Assembly: GCA_022565745.1 (NCBI GenBank)
Contig: JAIUMB010000095.1
Coordinates: 1-8,725 of the forward strand
Direction: 5' to 3'
Length of the DNA stretch: 8,725 nucleotides
Source of the DNA: Cryomorphaceae bacterium
GTDB lineage: Bacteria; Bacteroidota; Bacteroidia; Flavobacteriales; Schleiferiaceae
Part shown: one piece after another, positions 1-6,508 of the stretch
Numbering within the stretch: position 1 is the stretch's first letter
Layout: each line of letters starts with the position of its first letter
Translations under genes and position numbers: made by a program
Notes under the pieces: model-generated
Told to the model about the DNA's origin: nothing
Databases searched by the model: none
Seen by the model: only the letters and a program-made list of their open reading frames with translations

Positions 1-1042
1 CATCATAATAACTCTTATACGCCCCACTGGTAACGTTCTTTAACCACACATCGTTTTCTAAATACCAGCGGATGGTTTGGGCCAAACCCTCTTCGAAGGT
101 GACGGAGGGTTTCCAACCCAATTCGCGGTTGATTTTGGTGGCATCGATGGCGTAGCGCTTGTCGTGTCCCGGTCGGTCTTTTACGTAGGTGATGAGCGAC
201 GCACTCTCACCTTCGCTGCGGTTGAGTGCTGCGTCCATTTGCTTACACAATACCTTGACGAGGTCGATGTTTTTCCATTCGTTAAACCCGCCAATATTGT
301 AGGTTTCACCATTTCTTCCGTTGTGGTAAACCAGGTCAATGGCCACCGCGTGATCGATGACGTATAACCAGTCGCGGGTATAATTGCCGTCGCCGTAAAC
401 GGGTAATGGTCGTTTTTCGATGATGTTGTTGATGAATAAGGGGATGAGTTTTTCGGGAAACTGGTTGGGGCCGTAGTTGTTGGAGCAGTTGGTGATGACA
501 TAAGGCAGTCCGTAGGTTTCGCCATAGGCGCGTACGAAGTGATCGGAGGCTGCCTTGGAGGCGCTATATGGTGAGTTGGGGTCGTAGGCCGTGGTCTCAG
601 TAAACAAACCGGTTTCCCCAAGGGTGCCATACACTTCGTCCGTTGAAATGTGGTAAAAGCGCTTGCCATCCCATTGGTCTTGCCACAATGCACGAAAGGC
701 ATTGAGAAGGTTGATGGTGCCCATTACGTTGGTCTCTACAAATGCATTGGGGTTTTCGATGGAGCGATCGACGTGCGATTCTGCGGCCAGGTGGATGACG
801 CCATCCGGACGGTAGCGTTTAAACAAAGCCTCCATTTGAGCGGCATCGGTGATGTCGGCTTTTTCAAAAATGTAATTCTCCGATTGTTTGATGTCGTGCA
901 GGTTCTCCAAGTTGCCGGCGTAGGTTAGGGCATCGAGGTTGATGATTTTGTATTCGGGGTATTTTGTTACCAATTGGCGAACCACGTGTGAGCCGATGAA
1001 TCCGGCGCCTCCGGTTACGATGATGGTGGTTTGATTAGGCAT
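1..1042 (-). CDS. rfbB: dTDP-glucose 4,6-dehydratase (3'-truncated by window edge)
   Basis: This enzyme converts dTDP-glucose to dTDP-4-keto-6-deoxyglucose, the entry point to dTDP-rhamnose and other 6-deoxy sugars, in the cytoplasm. Translating the reverse complement from the ATG at 1042 gives 347 uninterrupted residues. A Rossmann NAD motif GGAGFIGSH lies at residues 11-19, LAAESHVDRS at 85-94, the dehydratase-specific catalytic triplet TDE at 134-136, and the SDR pair Y159/K163 in PYSASK. Later come NCSNNYGPNQFPEKLIP (185-201) and YGDGNYTRDWLYV (216-228). Family members are about 350 residues and end near NVTSGxY, which occurs here at 337-342, so only a few codons are missing. It is the last gene of the operon seen here; its start overlaps the end of galE by 8 bp (ATGCCTAA). 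The rfbA, rfbC and rfbD genes are not in the window and may lie to the left. Function is secure from the motifs; the final sugar product cannot be told. Confidence 0.95.
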   Translation of the reverse strand, partial: MPNQTTIIVTGGAGFIGSHVVRQLVTKYPEYKIINLDALTYAGNLENLHDIKQSENYIFEKADITDAAQMEALFKRYRPDGVIHLAAESHVDRSIENPNAFVETNVMGTINLLNAFRALWQDQWDGKRFYHISTDEVYGTLGETGLFTETTAYDPNSPYSASKAASDHFVRAYGETYGLPYVITNCSNNYGPNQFPEKLIPLFINNIIEKRPLPVYGDGNYTRDWLYVIDHAVAIDLVYHNGRNGETYNIGGFNEWKNIDLVKVLCKQMDAALNRSEGESASLITYVKDRPGHDKRYAIDATKINRELGWKPSVTFEEGLAQTIRWYLENDVWLKNVTSGAYKSYYD

Positions 1043-2087
1043 TGTTGTCTGTGTTTAGGACGTGTGATTTGTCGAGTATATTTTGTTGGAAGGTCCAGGC
1101 ATCGCGCATCATATCGTCGATGTCTTTTTCCGCTTTCCAATTGAGTTCGCGTTCGGCTTTGCTGGCGTCGGCATAGACTTCGATGACGTCTCCCGCACGG
1201 CGATCGGCGAATGTGTAGGGCAGCGATTTGCCGCTAACGCGTTCAAACGCTTGGATGACTTCGAGTACCGAGTATCCGCGGCCGGTGCCTACGTTAAAAA
1301 CGTCGTAGTCGGGCCCTTCGTTGTTGAGTAAACGCGTGATGGCTTTTACGTGTACCTTGGCCAAATCCACCACGTGGATGTAATCGCGTATGGCCGTGCC
1401 GTCTGCAGTGGGGTAGTTGTTGCCAAATACGCTTAGTTTATCTCTTAGTCCGGCAGCGGTTTGGGTAACAAAGGGCACCAGGTTCTGCGGTACACCAATG
1501 GGTAGTTCGCCAATAAAGCCATCGGGGTGTGCACCAACGGGATTGAAATAGCGCAGCGAAATGCTTCTAAATTGACCGGTTTTGGTCGCGTCTGAAACGA
1601 TGTCTTCGCCTACTTTTTTTGTATTGCCATAAGGCGATTCTGCGGGTTTTAACGGGGTGGTTTCAGAGATTGGAAGTTGCTCGGGTTGACCGTATACCGT
1701 GCAGGAGGAGCTAAACAGCATGGACTTGATGCTGTTGGCTTTCATTTGCTTTAACAAGGCGACCAATCCGTAAATGTTGTTGTCGTAGTATTTTAATGGA
1801 TTGTCCACACTTTCGCCTACGGCTTTGTGAGCGGCAAAATGAATGACCCCTTTTGTTTGGGGGTGTTGGGTAAAGATGTCATGCATGGCCTGTTCATTGC
1901 GCGTGTCGCAATTGTAGTAGGTGAAGTCTTTACCGCATGTTTTGCGAATGCCTTCAAGTACTTGCGCTCGGCTGTTGTCGAGATTGTCAACCACTACCAC
2001 ATCGAAGTTGGCATTGAGAAGTTCTACCACGGTATGTGAACCAATGAATCCCAAACCGCCGGTAACTAAAATGGTTTGCTTACTCAT
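1035..2087 (-). CDS. galE: UDP-glucose/UDP-hexose 4-epimerase
   Basis: A short-chain dehydrogenase-type epimerase that interconverts UDP-glucose and UDP-galactose through a 4-keto intermediate with bound NAD. At 350 residues it is close to family length (E. coli GalE is 338). Visible motifs are the NAD loop TGGLGFIGSH (9-18), HFAAHKAVGES (83-93), SSSCTVYG (126-133) with the catalytic Ser at 128, YGNTK with catalytic Tyr153 and Lys157, RYFNPVGAHPDG (179-190), and RRAGDVIEVYADASKA near 296-311. In that last motif the position equivalent to E. coli Tyr299 is Val304. The smaller side chain is of the kind associated with epimerases that also accept UDP-GlcNAc/GalNAc, so the physiological substrate is uncertain. 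The ATG start overlaps the TGA of the upstream decarboxylase gene by 4 bp (ATGA), and the stop overlaps rfbB, placing it inside the same transcript. Confidence 0.95.
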   Translation of the reverse strand: MSKQTILVTGGLGFIGSHTVVELLNANFDVVVVDNLDNSRAQVLEGIRKTCGKDFTYYNCDTRNEQAMHDIFTQHPQTKGVIHFAAHKAVGESVDNPLKYYDNNIYGLVALLKQMKANSIKSMLFSSSCTVYGQPEQLPISETTPLKPAESPYGNTKKVGEDIVSDATKTGQFRSISLRYFNPVGAHPDGFIGELPIGVPQNLVPFVTQTAAGLRDKLSVFGNNYPTADGTAIRDYIHVVDLAKVHVKAITRLLNNEGPDYDVFNVGTGRGYSVLEVIQAFERVSGKSLPYTFADRRAGDVIEVYADASKAERELNWKAEKDIDDMMRDAWTFQQNILDKSHVLNTDNNA

Positions 2088-3082
2088 GAACGTGGTTTTC
2101 GGATGTATTCTTCAAAATCTTTGTGTTCCTTGCGGTAGAGTTTTTCTTTGGGCAAGGAGCGGAAATAATCATAGGTTATTTTCAACCCGTCGGCACGATT
2201 GATTTTTGGTTCCCAATCTAATATCTCTCTGGCCTTGGTGATGTCTGGTTGGCGTTGGGTTGGGTCGTCTTTTGGCAAAGGCTTGTGGACAACCTTTTGT
2301 GAGGTGCCCGTGAGTTTGACGATTTCGCTGGCAAAATCGAGGATGGATATTTCGTCGGGATTGCCAATGTTTACAGGGTCTGAGCAGTCGCTGAGGAGCA
2401 GTCGGTAGATGCCTTCAATAAGATCGCTCACGTAGCAAAACGATCGTGTCTGGCTGCCGTCGCCAAACACCGTAAGGTCTTCGCCGCGAAGGGCTTGACC
2501 GATAAAGGCCGGCAATACACGACCGTCGTTGAGGCGCATGCGCGGACCGTAGGTGTTGAAGATGCGAACAATGCGGGTTTCCAAACCGTGATAGGTATGG
2601 TAGGCCATGGTCAACGCTTCCTGAAAGCGCTTGGCTTCGTCGTAAACCCCGCGGGGACCTACAGGATTGACGTTGCCCCAGTAATCTTCCGTTTGCGGGT
2701 GAACCAAGGGGTCGCCGTAAACTTCTGAGGTGCTGGCTACGAGTATGCGTGCCTTTTTCTCCATGGCAAAACCGAGGAGGTTGTGGGTTCCCAATGAACC
2801 GACTTTTAGGGTTTGAATGGGGATTTTAAGGTAGTCGATAGGACTGGCCGGTGAGGCGAAGTGCAGGATGTAGTCAATCTCTCCGGGTACATGGACAAAT
2901 TTGCTCACATCATGGTGGTGGAATTCGAAGGACTTGTTGCCAAAGAGGTGGCTGATATTGTCGAGATCGCCGGTAATGAGGTTGTCCATACCAACCACGC
3001 GATAACCTTTTTCTACAAAAAAATCGCATAGGTGAGAACCTAAAAAACCGGCGGCTCCGGTAATGAGAACGCGTTTGCTCAT
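2084..3082 (-). CDS. uxs: UDP-glucuronate decarboxylase (UDP-xylose synthase)
   Basis: A cytoplasmic SDR enzyme expected to oxidise UDP-glucuronate at C4, decarboxylate it and reduce the 4-keto pentose to UDP-xylose. The 332-residue product has the NAD loop TGAAGFLGSH (8-17), the UXS hallmark HFASPASPIDY (74-84), STSEVYGDP (117-125) containing Thr118/Ser119/Glu120, YDEAK with Tyr147 and Lys151, RIFNTYGPRM (173-182), and DDPTQRQPDI with Arg277. These are the residues expected of true UXS enzymes; the segment after STSEVYG is UXS-like rather than like the ArnA decarboxylase domain, which releases the keto sugar. After about residue 310 there is a charged Lys/Glu-rich tail of some 20 residues beyond the usual core. 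Both ends overlap their neighbours by 4 bp (ATGA), so translation is probably coupled. A UDP-glucose 6-dehydrogenase to supply UDP-glucuronate is not in the window. Confidence 0.93.
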   Translation of the reverse strand: MSKRVLITGAAGFLGSHLCDFFVEKGYRVVGMDNLITGDLDNISHLFGNKSFEFHHHDVSKFVHVPGEIDYILHFASPASPIDYLKIPIQTLKVGSLGTHNLLGFAMEKKARILVASTSEVYGDPLVHPQTEDYWGNVNPVGPRGVYDEAKRFQEALTMAYHTYHGLETRIVRIFNTYGPRMRLNDGRVLPAFIGQALRGEDLTVFGDGSQTRSFCYVSDLIEGIYRLLLSDCSDPVNIGNPDEISILDFASEIVKLTGTSQKVVHKPLPKDDPTQRQPDITKAREILDWEPKINRADGLKITYDYFRSLPKEKLYRKEHKDFEEYIRKPRS

Positions 3083-4212
3083 GAGTGGGTGTTCAGAAAT
3101 TTATTGATGTGCTTGACGATGTGCTCTTGCTGCTCGATGGTTAGCTCACTGTGCATAGGGAGTGATATCACGTGTTTGCACAATGATTCCGTGGCGGGGA
3201 AGCGAACGTCGTCTTCTTGCAAATAGGCCTTTTGTTCGTGAAGAGGCACCGGGTAGTAAATCATGGCTGGTATGCCCTGTTCAGACAAGTATTGCTTTAA
3301 GCCGTCGCGGTCAACAGAGGCATCCAATATCAGGGTGTACTGGTGGTAGACGTGGGTGGAATACCCAACTTCAACCGGTGTTTTTACTTTTGATTGCGAG
3401 GAAAGCAGGTGGTTGTAGCGGTGCGCTGCTTCTCGTCGGCGTTGATTGTAACTGTCGAGATGTGGTAATTTGACATTCAATATTGCGGCTTGAATGCTAT
3501 CCAAACGTGAGTTAACACCCACTATGTCGTGATAGTATTGTACGCTTTGTCCGTGATTGGCAACTTTTCTCAATCGATCAGCCAGGTCTTTGTCGCGGGT
3601 AAACATGGCCCCGCCATCGCCAAAACAGCCCAAGTTTTTTGAAGGGAAAAACGAGGTGCATCCAATATGGCCAATGGTGCCGGCCTTGAGGGTTTTGCCG
3701 TTGCTTAACGTGATCTCTGAGCCTATGGCCTGAGCAGTGTCTTCAACGATATATAAATTGTGTTTTTCTGCCAATGCATTAAGGCGTTCCATATCGGCAC
3801 ATTGGCCAAAGAGGTGCACAGGCACAATGGCTTTGGTGCGTTCTGTGATGGCCTTTTCTACGGCATCCACATCGATGAGAAATGTATCGGGGTGTACGTC
3901 AACCAAAACCGGTTTTAGTCCCAGTAGCGCGATGACTTCCGCAGTTGCCACATAGGTAAAGGTCGCGGTGATGACTTCGTCTCCGGGTTTGAGGCCCAGT
4001 CCCATCAGGGCAATTTGCAGAGCGTCGGTGCCATTGGCACAGGGGATCACATGCGCATCGCCTAGATATTTAGAGAGGTCATCAGAAAATTTATGTACTT
4101 CGGGGCCATTGATATACTTGGAAGATTTGATGACATTTAAAACGGCTTGGTCTATTTCGTCTTGAATGTGTGCGTATTGCGCCATCAAGTCGACCATTTG
4201 AATCTGTTGCAT
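3079..4212 (-). CDS. DegT/DnrJ/EryC1/StrS sugar aminotransferase, WbpE-like
   Basis: A PLP-dependent aminotransferase that puts an amino group on a keto nucleotide-sugar, usually with glutamate as donor. From the ATG at 4212 it has 377 residues, a normal length. Motifs are CANGTDALQ (58-66, PLP phosphate contact), TFTYVATAE (84-92), VEDTAQA with PLP-nitrogen Asp158, CTSFFPSKNLGCFGDGG (185-201) with Schiff-base Lys192, VGVNSRLDSIQAAIL (231-245) and YYPVPLHEQKAY (319-330). The SFFPSKNLGC(F/Y)GDGG and YPxPLHxQ signatures resemble WbpE, which makes UDP-2,3-diacetamido sugars, but no WbpA/B/D partner genes are in view, so the substrate is open. An in-frame TTG at 4233 would add seven residues, but it forms the last three bases of the -7 promoter box TATTTTTG; a transcript from that promoter could not contain it, so the ATG at 4212 is chosen. 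It is the first gene of the minus-strand operon. Confidence 0.92.
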   Translation of the reverse strand: MQQIQMVDLMAQYAHIQDEIDQAVLNVIKSSKYINGPEVHKFSDDLSKYLGDAHVIPCANGTDALQIALMGLGLKPGDEVITATFTYVATAEVIALLGLKPVLVDVHPDTFLIDVDAVEKAITERTKAIVPVHLFGQCADMERLNALAEKHNLYIVEDTAQAIGSEITLSNGKTLKAGTIGHIGCTSFFPSKNLGCFGDGGAMFTRDKDLADRLRKVANHGQSVQYYHDIVGVNSRLDSIQAAILNVKLPHLDSYNQRRREAAHRYNHLLSSQSKVKTPVEVGYSTHVYHQYTLILDASVDRDGLKQYLSEQGIPAMIYYPVPLHEQKAYLQEDDVRFPATESLCKHVISLPMHSELTIEQQEHIVKHINKFLNTHS

Positions 4213-4230
4213 AAGGAATTTTATAAGTGG

Positions 4231-4238
4231 CAAAAATA
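4231..4238 (-). promoter_or_regulatory. Bacteroidota -7 promoter box for the sugar operon
   Basis: On the minus strand these bases read TATTTTTG, a perfect match to the Bacteroidota -7 consensus TAnnTTTG. Upstream, after a 19-base spacer, lies CTG in place of the -33 TTG, an imperfect but well-placed element. Transcription would begin a few bases downstream of 4231, leaving a leader of roughly 10-15 bases before the aminotransferase ATG at 4212. The consensus is established for the phylum; its use here is inferred. Confidence 0.7.
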
Positions 4239-4315
4239 CATTACGACGGCCACATGACAGGTTGAGTCCTGTGTTCAGATGATAGAGTTAATGTACAGCT
4301 TAAAACAAGAGAAAA

Positions 4316-4346
4316 TTCGCAGTACACGATTCCTTGTGTATTTTTG
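4316..4346 (+). promoter_or_regulatory. Bacteroidota promoter for the barrel/waaA unit
   Basis: A -33-like TTCG at 4316-4319 (consensus TTTG) is followed by a 19-base spacer and a perfect -7 box TATTTTTG at 4339-4346. The next ATG is at 4351, only four bases after the box, so the transcript would start at or almost at the initiation codon. The 11 bases TGTATTTTTGC at 4337-4347 are identical to the promoter core of the divergent sugar operon on the opposite strand (4230-4240). Confidence 0.7.
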
Positions 4347-4350
4347 CGTC

Positions 4351-5109
4351 ATGATAAGATTGCTTTTTGCGGTAATGCTTTTTACCTCGCTTTCATTGGT
4401 AGGTCAAGTAAATGTTAGAGATAGTGTATCTCCTGGCTGGATGATTAACATTCGTACGGGTATGCTTTTTCCTCAAATGGACCTAGGGGATGCGTTTGGA
4501 GAAAGTTACACCATTGGTGTGGGTGCGTTTTACAAAGATGAAAACAATTGGCTTTACGGGGTGAATGGCGATTTTTGGTTTGGCAGTACTGTTTATGCAC
4601 ATGAATCTATTTTAAATGGCATTAGCAACAACAATGGTAATGTCATGGATCACTTTGGGAATTTTGGAAATGTGTTGACTTATCAGCGCGGATGGTTGAT
4701 TGGTGGTGATTTTGGAAAGTTGTTTCACCAATGGGGCGGTAACGCCAATAGTGGCGTATTCATGACTTTAGGGGGTGGGTTTATGCAGCATCGGGTCAGA
4801 CTGGAGTCGGCCAGTAGAAATAGTATTGTCTATCAGATTGAAGCGGAATATCAACGTGGGTATGATCGATTAAATTTGGGGTGGATGAGTCGGTTTAACA
4901 TAGGATACCTCAACGCGCATACGGGAAAGACTTTAAATTTTATGATCGCTGCGGAAATCATGTATGGACAAACCACTAATGTACGTGGTTACAATTGGGA
5001 TACGGGAATGGAAGACACAGGTATTAATCACAATCTAACCATTGGTTTGAGGTTTACTTGGTTTTTTCCTATTTACGACAAAAACTTTCAAACATTTTTT
5101 TACAACTAA
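4351..5109 (+). CDS. Secreted beta-barrel-like outer-membrane protein linked to waaA
   Basis: A predicted outer-membrane protein of 252 residues with unknown function. The first 19 residues (MIRLLFAVML...LVGQ) form a signal peptide: a basic residue, a hydrophobic core, then a polar mature start. The rest alternates aromatic and small residues in strand-like stretches, such as WMINIRTGMLFP, YTIGVGAFY, WLIGGDFGKLF, GVFMTLGGGF and LTIGLRFTWFFPIY, separated by polar turns, as expected of an 8-10 strand barrel. An open frame continues upstream to an ATG at 4279, but that would bury the signal peptide behind 24 polar residues and lies upstream of the promoter box, so 4351 is preferred. From memory, Flavobacteriia often carry a similar barrel with an N(Y/W)DT...DT motif near its C-terminus beside waaA; here YNWDTGMEDTG is at 214-224. 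The last eight residues (NFQTFFYN) look like an extension beyond the final strand. waaA follows after 6 bp, suggesting an LPS-related role, which is inference. Confidence 0.8.
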   Translation: MIRLLFAVMLFTSLSLVGQVNVRDSVSPGWMINIRTGMLFPQMDLGDAFGESYTIGVGAFYKDENNWLYGVNGDFWFGSTVYAHESILNGISNNNGNVMDHFGNFGNVLTYQRGWLIGGDFGKLFHQWGGNANSGVFMTLGGGFMQHRVRLESASRNSIVYQIEAEYQRGYDRLNLGWMSRFNIGYLNAHTGKTLNFMIAAEIMYGQTTNVRGYNWDTGMEDTGINHNLTIGLRFTWFFPIYDKNFQTFFYN

Positions 5110-5130
5110 TTCAATTTGTTTTTTTACAAT
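5095..5130 (+). repeat. Short direct repeat across the barrel/waaA junction
   Basis: The 11 bases TTTTTTTACAA occur at 5095-5105 and again at 5119-5129, an offset of 24 bases, so both copies are read in the same phase. The first encodes FFYN, the last four residues of the barrel protein; the second encodes the FFYN at residues 2-5 of WaaA. The flanking bases of the repeat unit match only poorly, so this is either a decayed 24-bp duplication or a coincidence helped by the T runs. Confidence 0.5.
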
Positions 5131-6360
5131 TTAGCCATTGGCGTTTATCACTTAGGCATCAGAATAGCCGCTTTATGGTCGAATAAGGCGCGGGCTTGGG
5201 TGCAGGGGCGCAAGCGTATCTGGGATGTGTTGCCGGTCACAGACAAGCGAGTGATTTGGTTTCACGCGGCCTCCTTGGGTGAATACGAACAAGGGAGACC
5301 GTTAATGGAGGCGTGGCGTTTGGCGCATCCAGAAGATTACATTCTTTTGACCTTTTATTCGCCGTCTGGTTTTGCGGTAGATCACACAGGTTCACCTGCC
5401 GATTACATTTGTTATTTACCTGCCGATGGAAGGAAAAATTCACAACGGTGGTTTGATCACTGGGATCCCAAGCTTGCCGTATTCTTCAAATATGATATGT
5501 GGCTTCACTATATAAAAAGTGCTCGTGAACATCATGTGCCACTGGGTTTTATATCTGTCTTGATTCGCTCCAATCAGTTTTTTTTACAACCATGGGCCTT
5601 TTTTATAAAAAAAGCACTCAAGTTGACAGCGTTTTGGAGTTGTCAAGATGATGAATCGGTAAAAACACTATTGTCTCATGGGTTTGAAGACGTTCATCTC
5701 GCCGGTGACACACGCGTAGACCGAGTTATGGATTTGCGTGAAAGCTATTTTCACGACGATGTAATCAGCACATTTGTCAGAAGTGAGTTCGTTTTGGTTG
5801 CGGGTAGTTCATGGCCCAAAGAAGAAATGATGATTGCGGATTTACTCAAACATCAAACAGGCGTAAAGGTTATTTTGGCACCACATGACACTTCGGAAAA
5901 ACACATCCAACAAATCGAAGCGGTTTTTGGTGATTATGCCGTTCGTTACTCATTAGTCAAAAGGGTAGCCGATGTGCGTTCTTATAAGGTACTCATCATC
6001 GATCGCGTTGGGTGGCTGTCGCGAATTTACCGATATGGCCACATGGCATTTGTTGGAGGGGGGTTTAGAAGAGGGGTACACAACACTTTGGAACCCGTCG
6101 CTTATCATTTACCCGTCGCTTTTGGTCCAAATCACAAAGCGTTTTTTGAGCCAAAGGTTTTCATTGAAATGGGGATAGGATTTGAAATCACATCGTCGGA
6201 TGATTTACTGAGTTTTACTCAAAGATTTAAAAATGAGACAAACCGCAAGGAGGTGGAAAAAAAGTCGGCTCATTTTTTTGAAAAACAAAGAGGTGCTACC
6301 CAGAAAAACCTCAAATTGCTCAGGTACATCGTGCAAAATAAAAGACCTTATTCGACCTAA
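5116..6360 (+). CDS. waaA: 3-deoxy-D-manno-octulosonic acid (Kdo) transferase
   Basis: This membrane-associated GT-B glycosyltransferase adds Kdo from CMP-Kdo to the lipid A precursor, building the inner core of LPS at the cytoplasmic face. The 414-residue product is about the usual length. It has an N-terminal hydrophobic anchor (FFYNLAIGVYHLGIRIAAL, 2-20), the acceptor-domain motif FHAASLGEYEQGRPL (49-63) with the presumed general base Glu56, GDTRVDRV (197-204), VAGSSWPKEE (228-237), LAPHD (254-258), and the donor-site block FVGGGFRRGVHNTLEP (312-327) followed by GPNH (337-340). Where proteobacterial enzymes have ETExWPN this one has FFKYDMW (123-129). The start is TTG: it is the only standard start upstream of the conserved anchor, the next methionine being at residue 64. 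The barrel gene's TAA lies six bases upstream in the same frame, so initiation probably depends on coupling to that gene. Confidence 0.93.
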   Translation: MFFYNLAIGVYHLGIRIAALWSNKARAWVQGRKRIWDVLPVTDKRVIWFHAASLGEYEQGRPLMEAWRLAHPEDYILLTFYSPSGFAVDHTGSPADYICYLPADGRKNSQRWFDHWDPKLAVFFKYDMWLHYIKSAREHHVPLGFISVLIRSNQFFLQPWAFFIKKALKLTAFWSCQDDESVKTLLSHGFEDVHLAGDTRVDRVMDLRESYFHDDVISTFVRSEFVLVAGSSWPKEEMMIADLLKHQTGVKVILAPHDTSEKHIQQIEAVFGDYAVRYSLVKRVADVRSYKVLIIDRVGWLSRIYRYGHMAFVGGGFRRGVHNTLEPVAYHLPVAFGPNHKAFFEPKVFIEMGIGFEITSSDDLLSFTQRFKNETNRKEVEKKSAHFFEKQRGATQKNLKLLRYIVQNKRPYST

Positions 6361-6508
6361 AAACGCGAAGGGGTTTCATAATGAAGTCATAAGAGTTTAT
6401 CAAACAGCACCTTATTTTGCTAATATCATGGTAATATCTGAAAATGCTTTGAGTGTTACAGAAAAACGATTTATATTTGACCATTCTTAAAAACCGAAAT
6501 TTAAAATT
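6361..6508. other. Intergenic region between waaA and the lipoprotein gene
   Basis: This 148-bp AT-rich spacer holds no credible gene and no clear terminator for waaA: I found no GC-rich stem followed by a T run. Its 3' part carries the promoter annotated separately. Transcription from waaA may therefore read through into the lipoprotein gene. Confidence 0.6.
6448..6479 (+). promoter_or_regulatory. Bacteroidota promoter for the lipoprotein gene
   Basis: A perfect -33 TTTG at 6448-6451, a 20-base spacer, and a perfect -7 box TATATTTG at 6472-6479. This is the best promoter in the window. It would give a leader of about 25 bases, ending in an A/T-rich stretch (AAATTTAAAATT) immediately before the ATG at 6509, as is usual for Bacteroidota genes that lack a Shine-Dalgarno sequence. 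Confidence 0.75.

Noticed and set aside
181..702. Minus-strand open frame of 173 codons within the rfbB region
   Set aside because: It lies in a different phase over a clear RfbB coding sequence, and its Thr/Pro/Ser-rich translation has no domain or signal peptide.
3079..4233. Longer aminotransferase start at the TTG at 4233
   Set aside because: The TTG is part of the -7 box TATTTTTG, and the conserved family N-terminus begins around IQMVDL, just after the ATG at 4212.
4279..4350. Upstream ATG for the barrel protein
   Set aside because: It would place 24 polar residues before an otherwise normal signal peptide and lies upstream of the likely promoter box.
6374..6386. Small dyad TTCAT-A-ATGAA after waaA as a terminator
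   Set aside because: The stem is only five weak base pairs and no T run follows.
6233..6490. Plus-strand open frame of 85 codons over the waaA end and the following spacer
   Set aside because: It overlaps waaA in another frame and shows no recognisable domain; the part beyond waaA contains the lipoprotein promoter.
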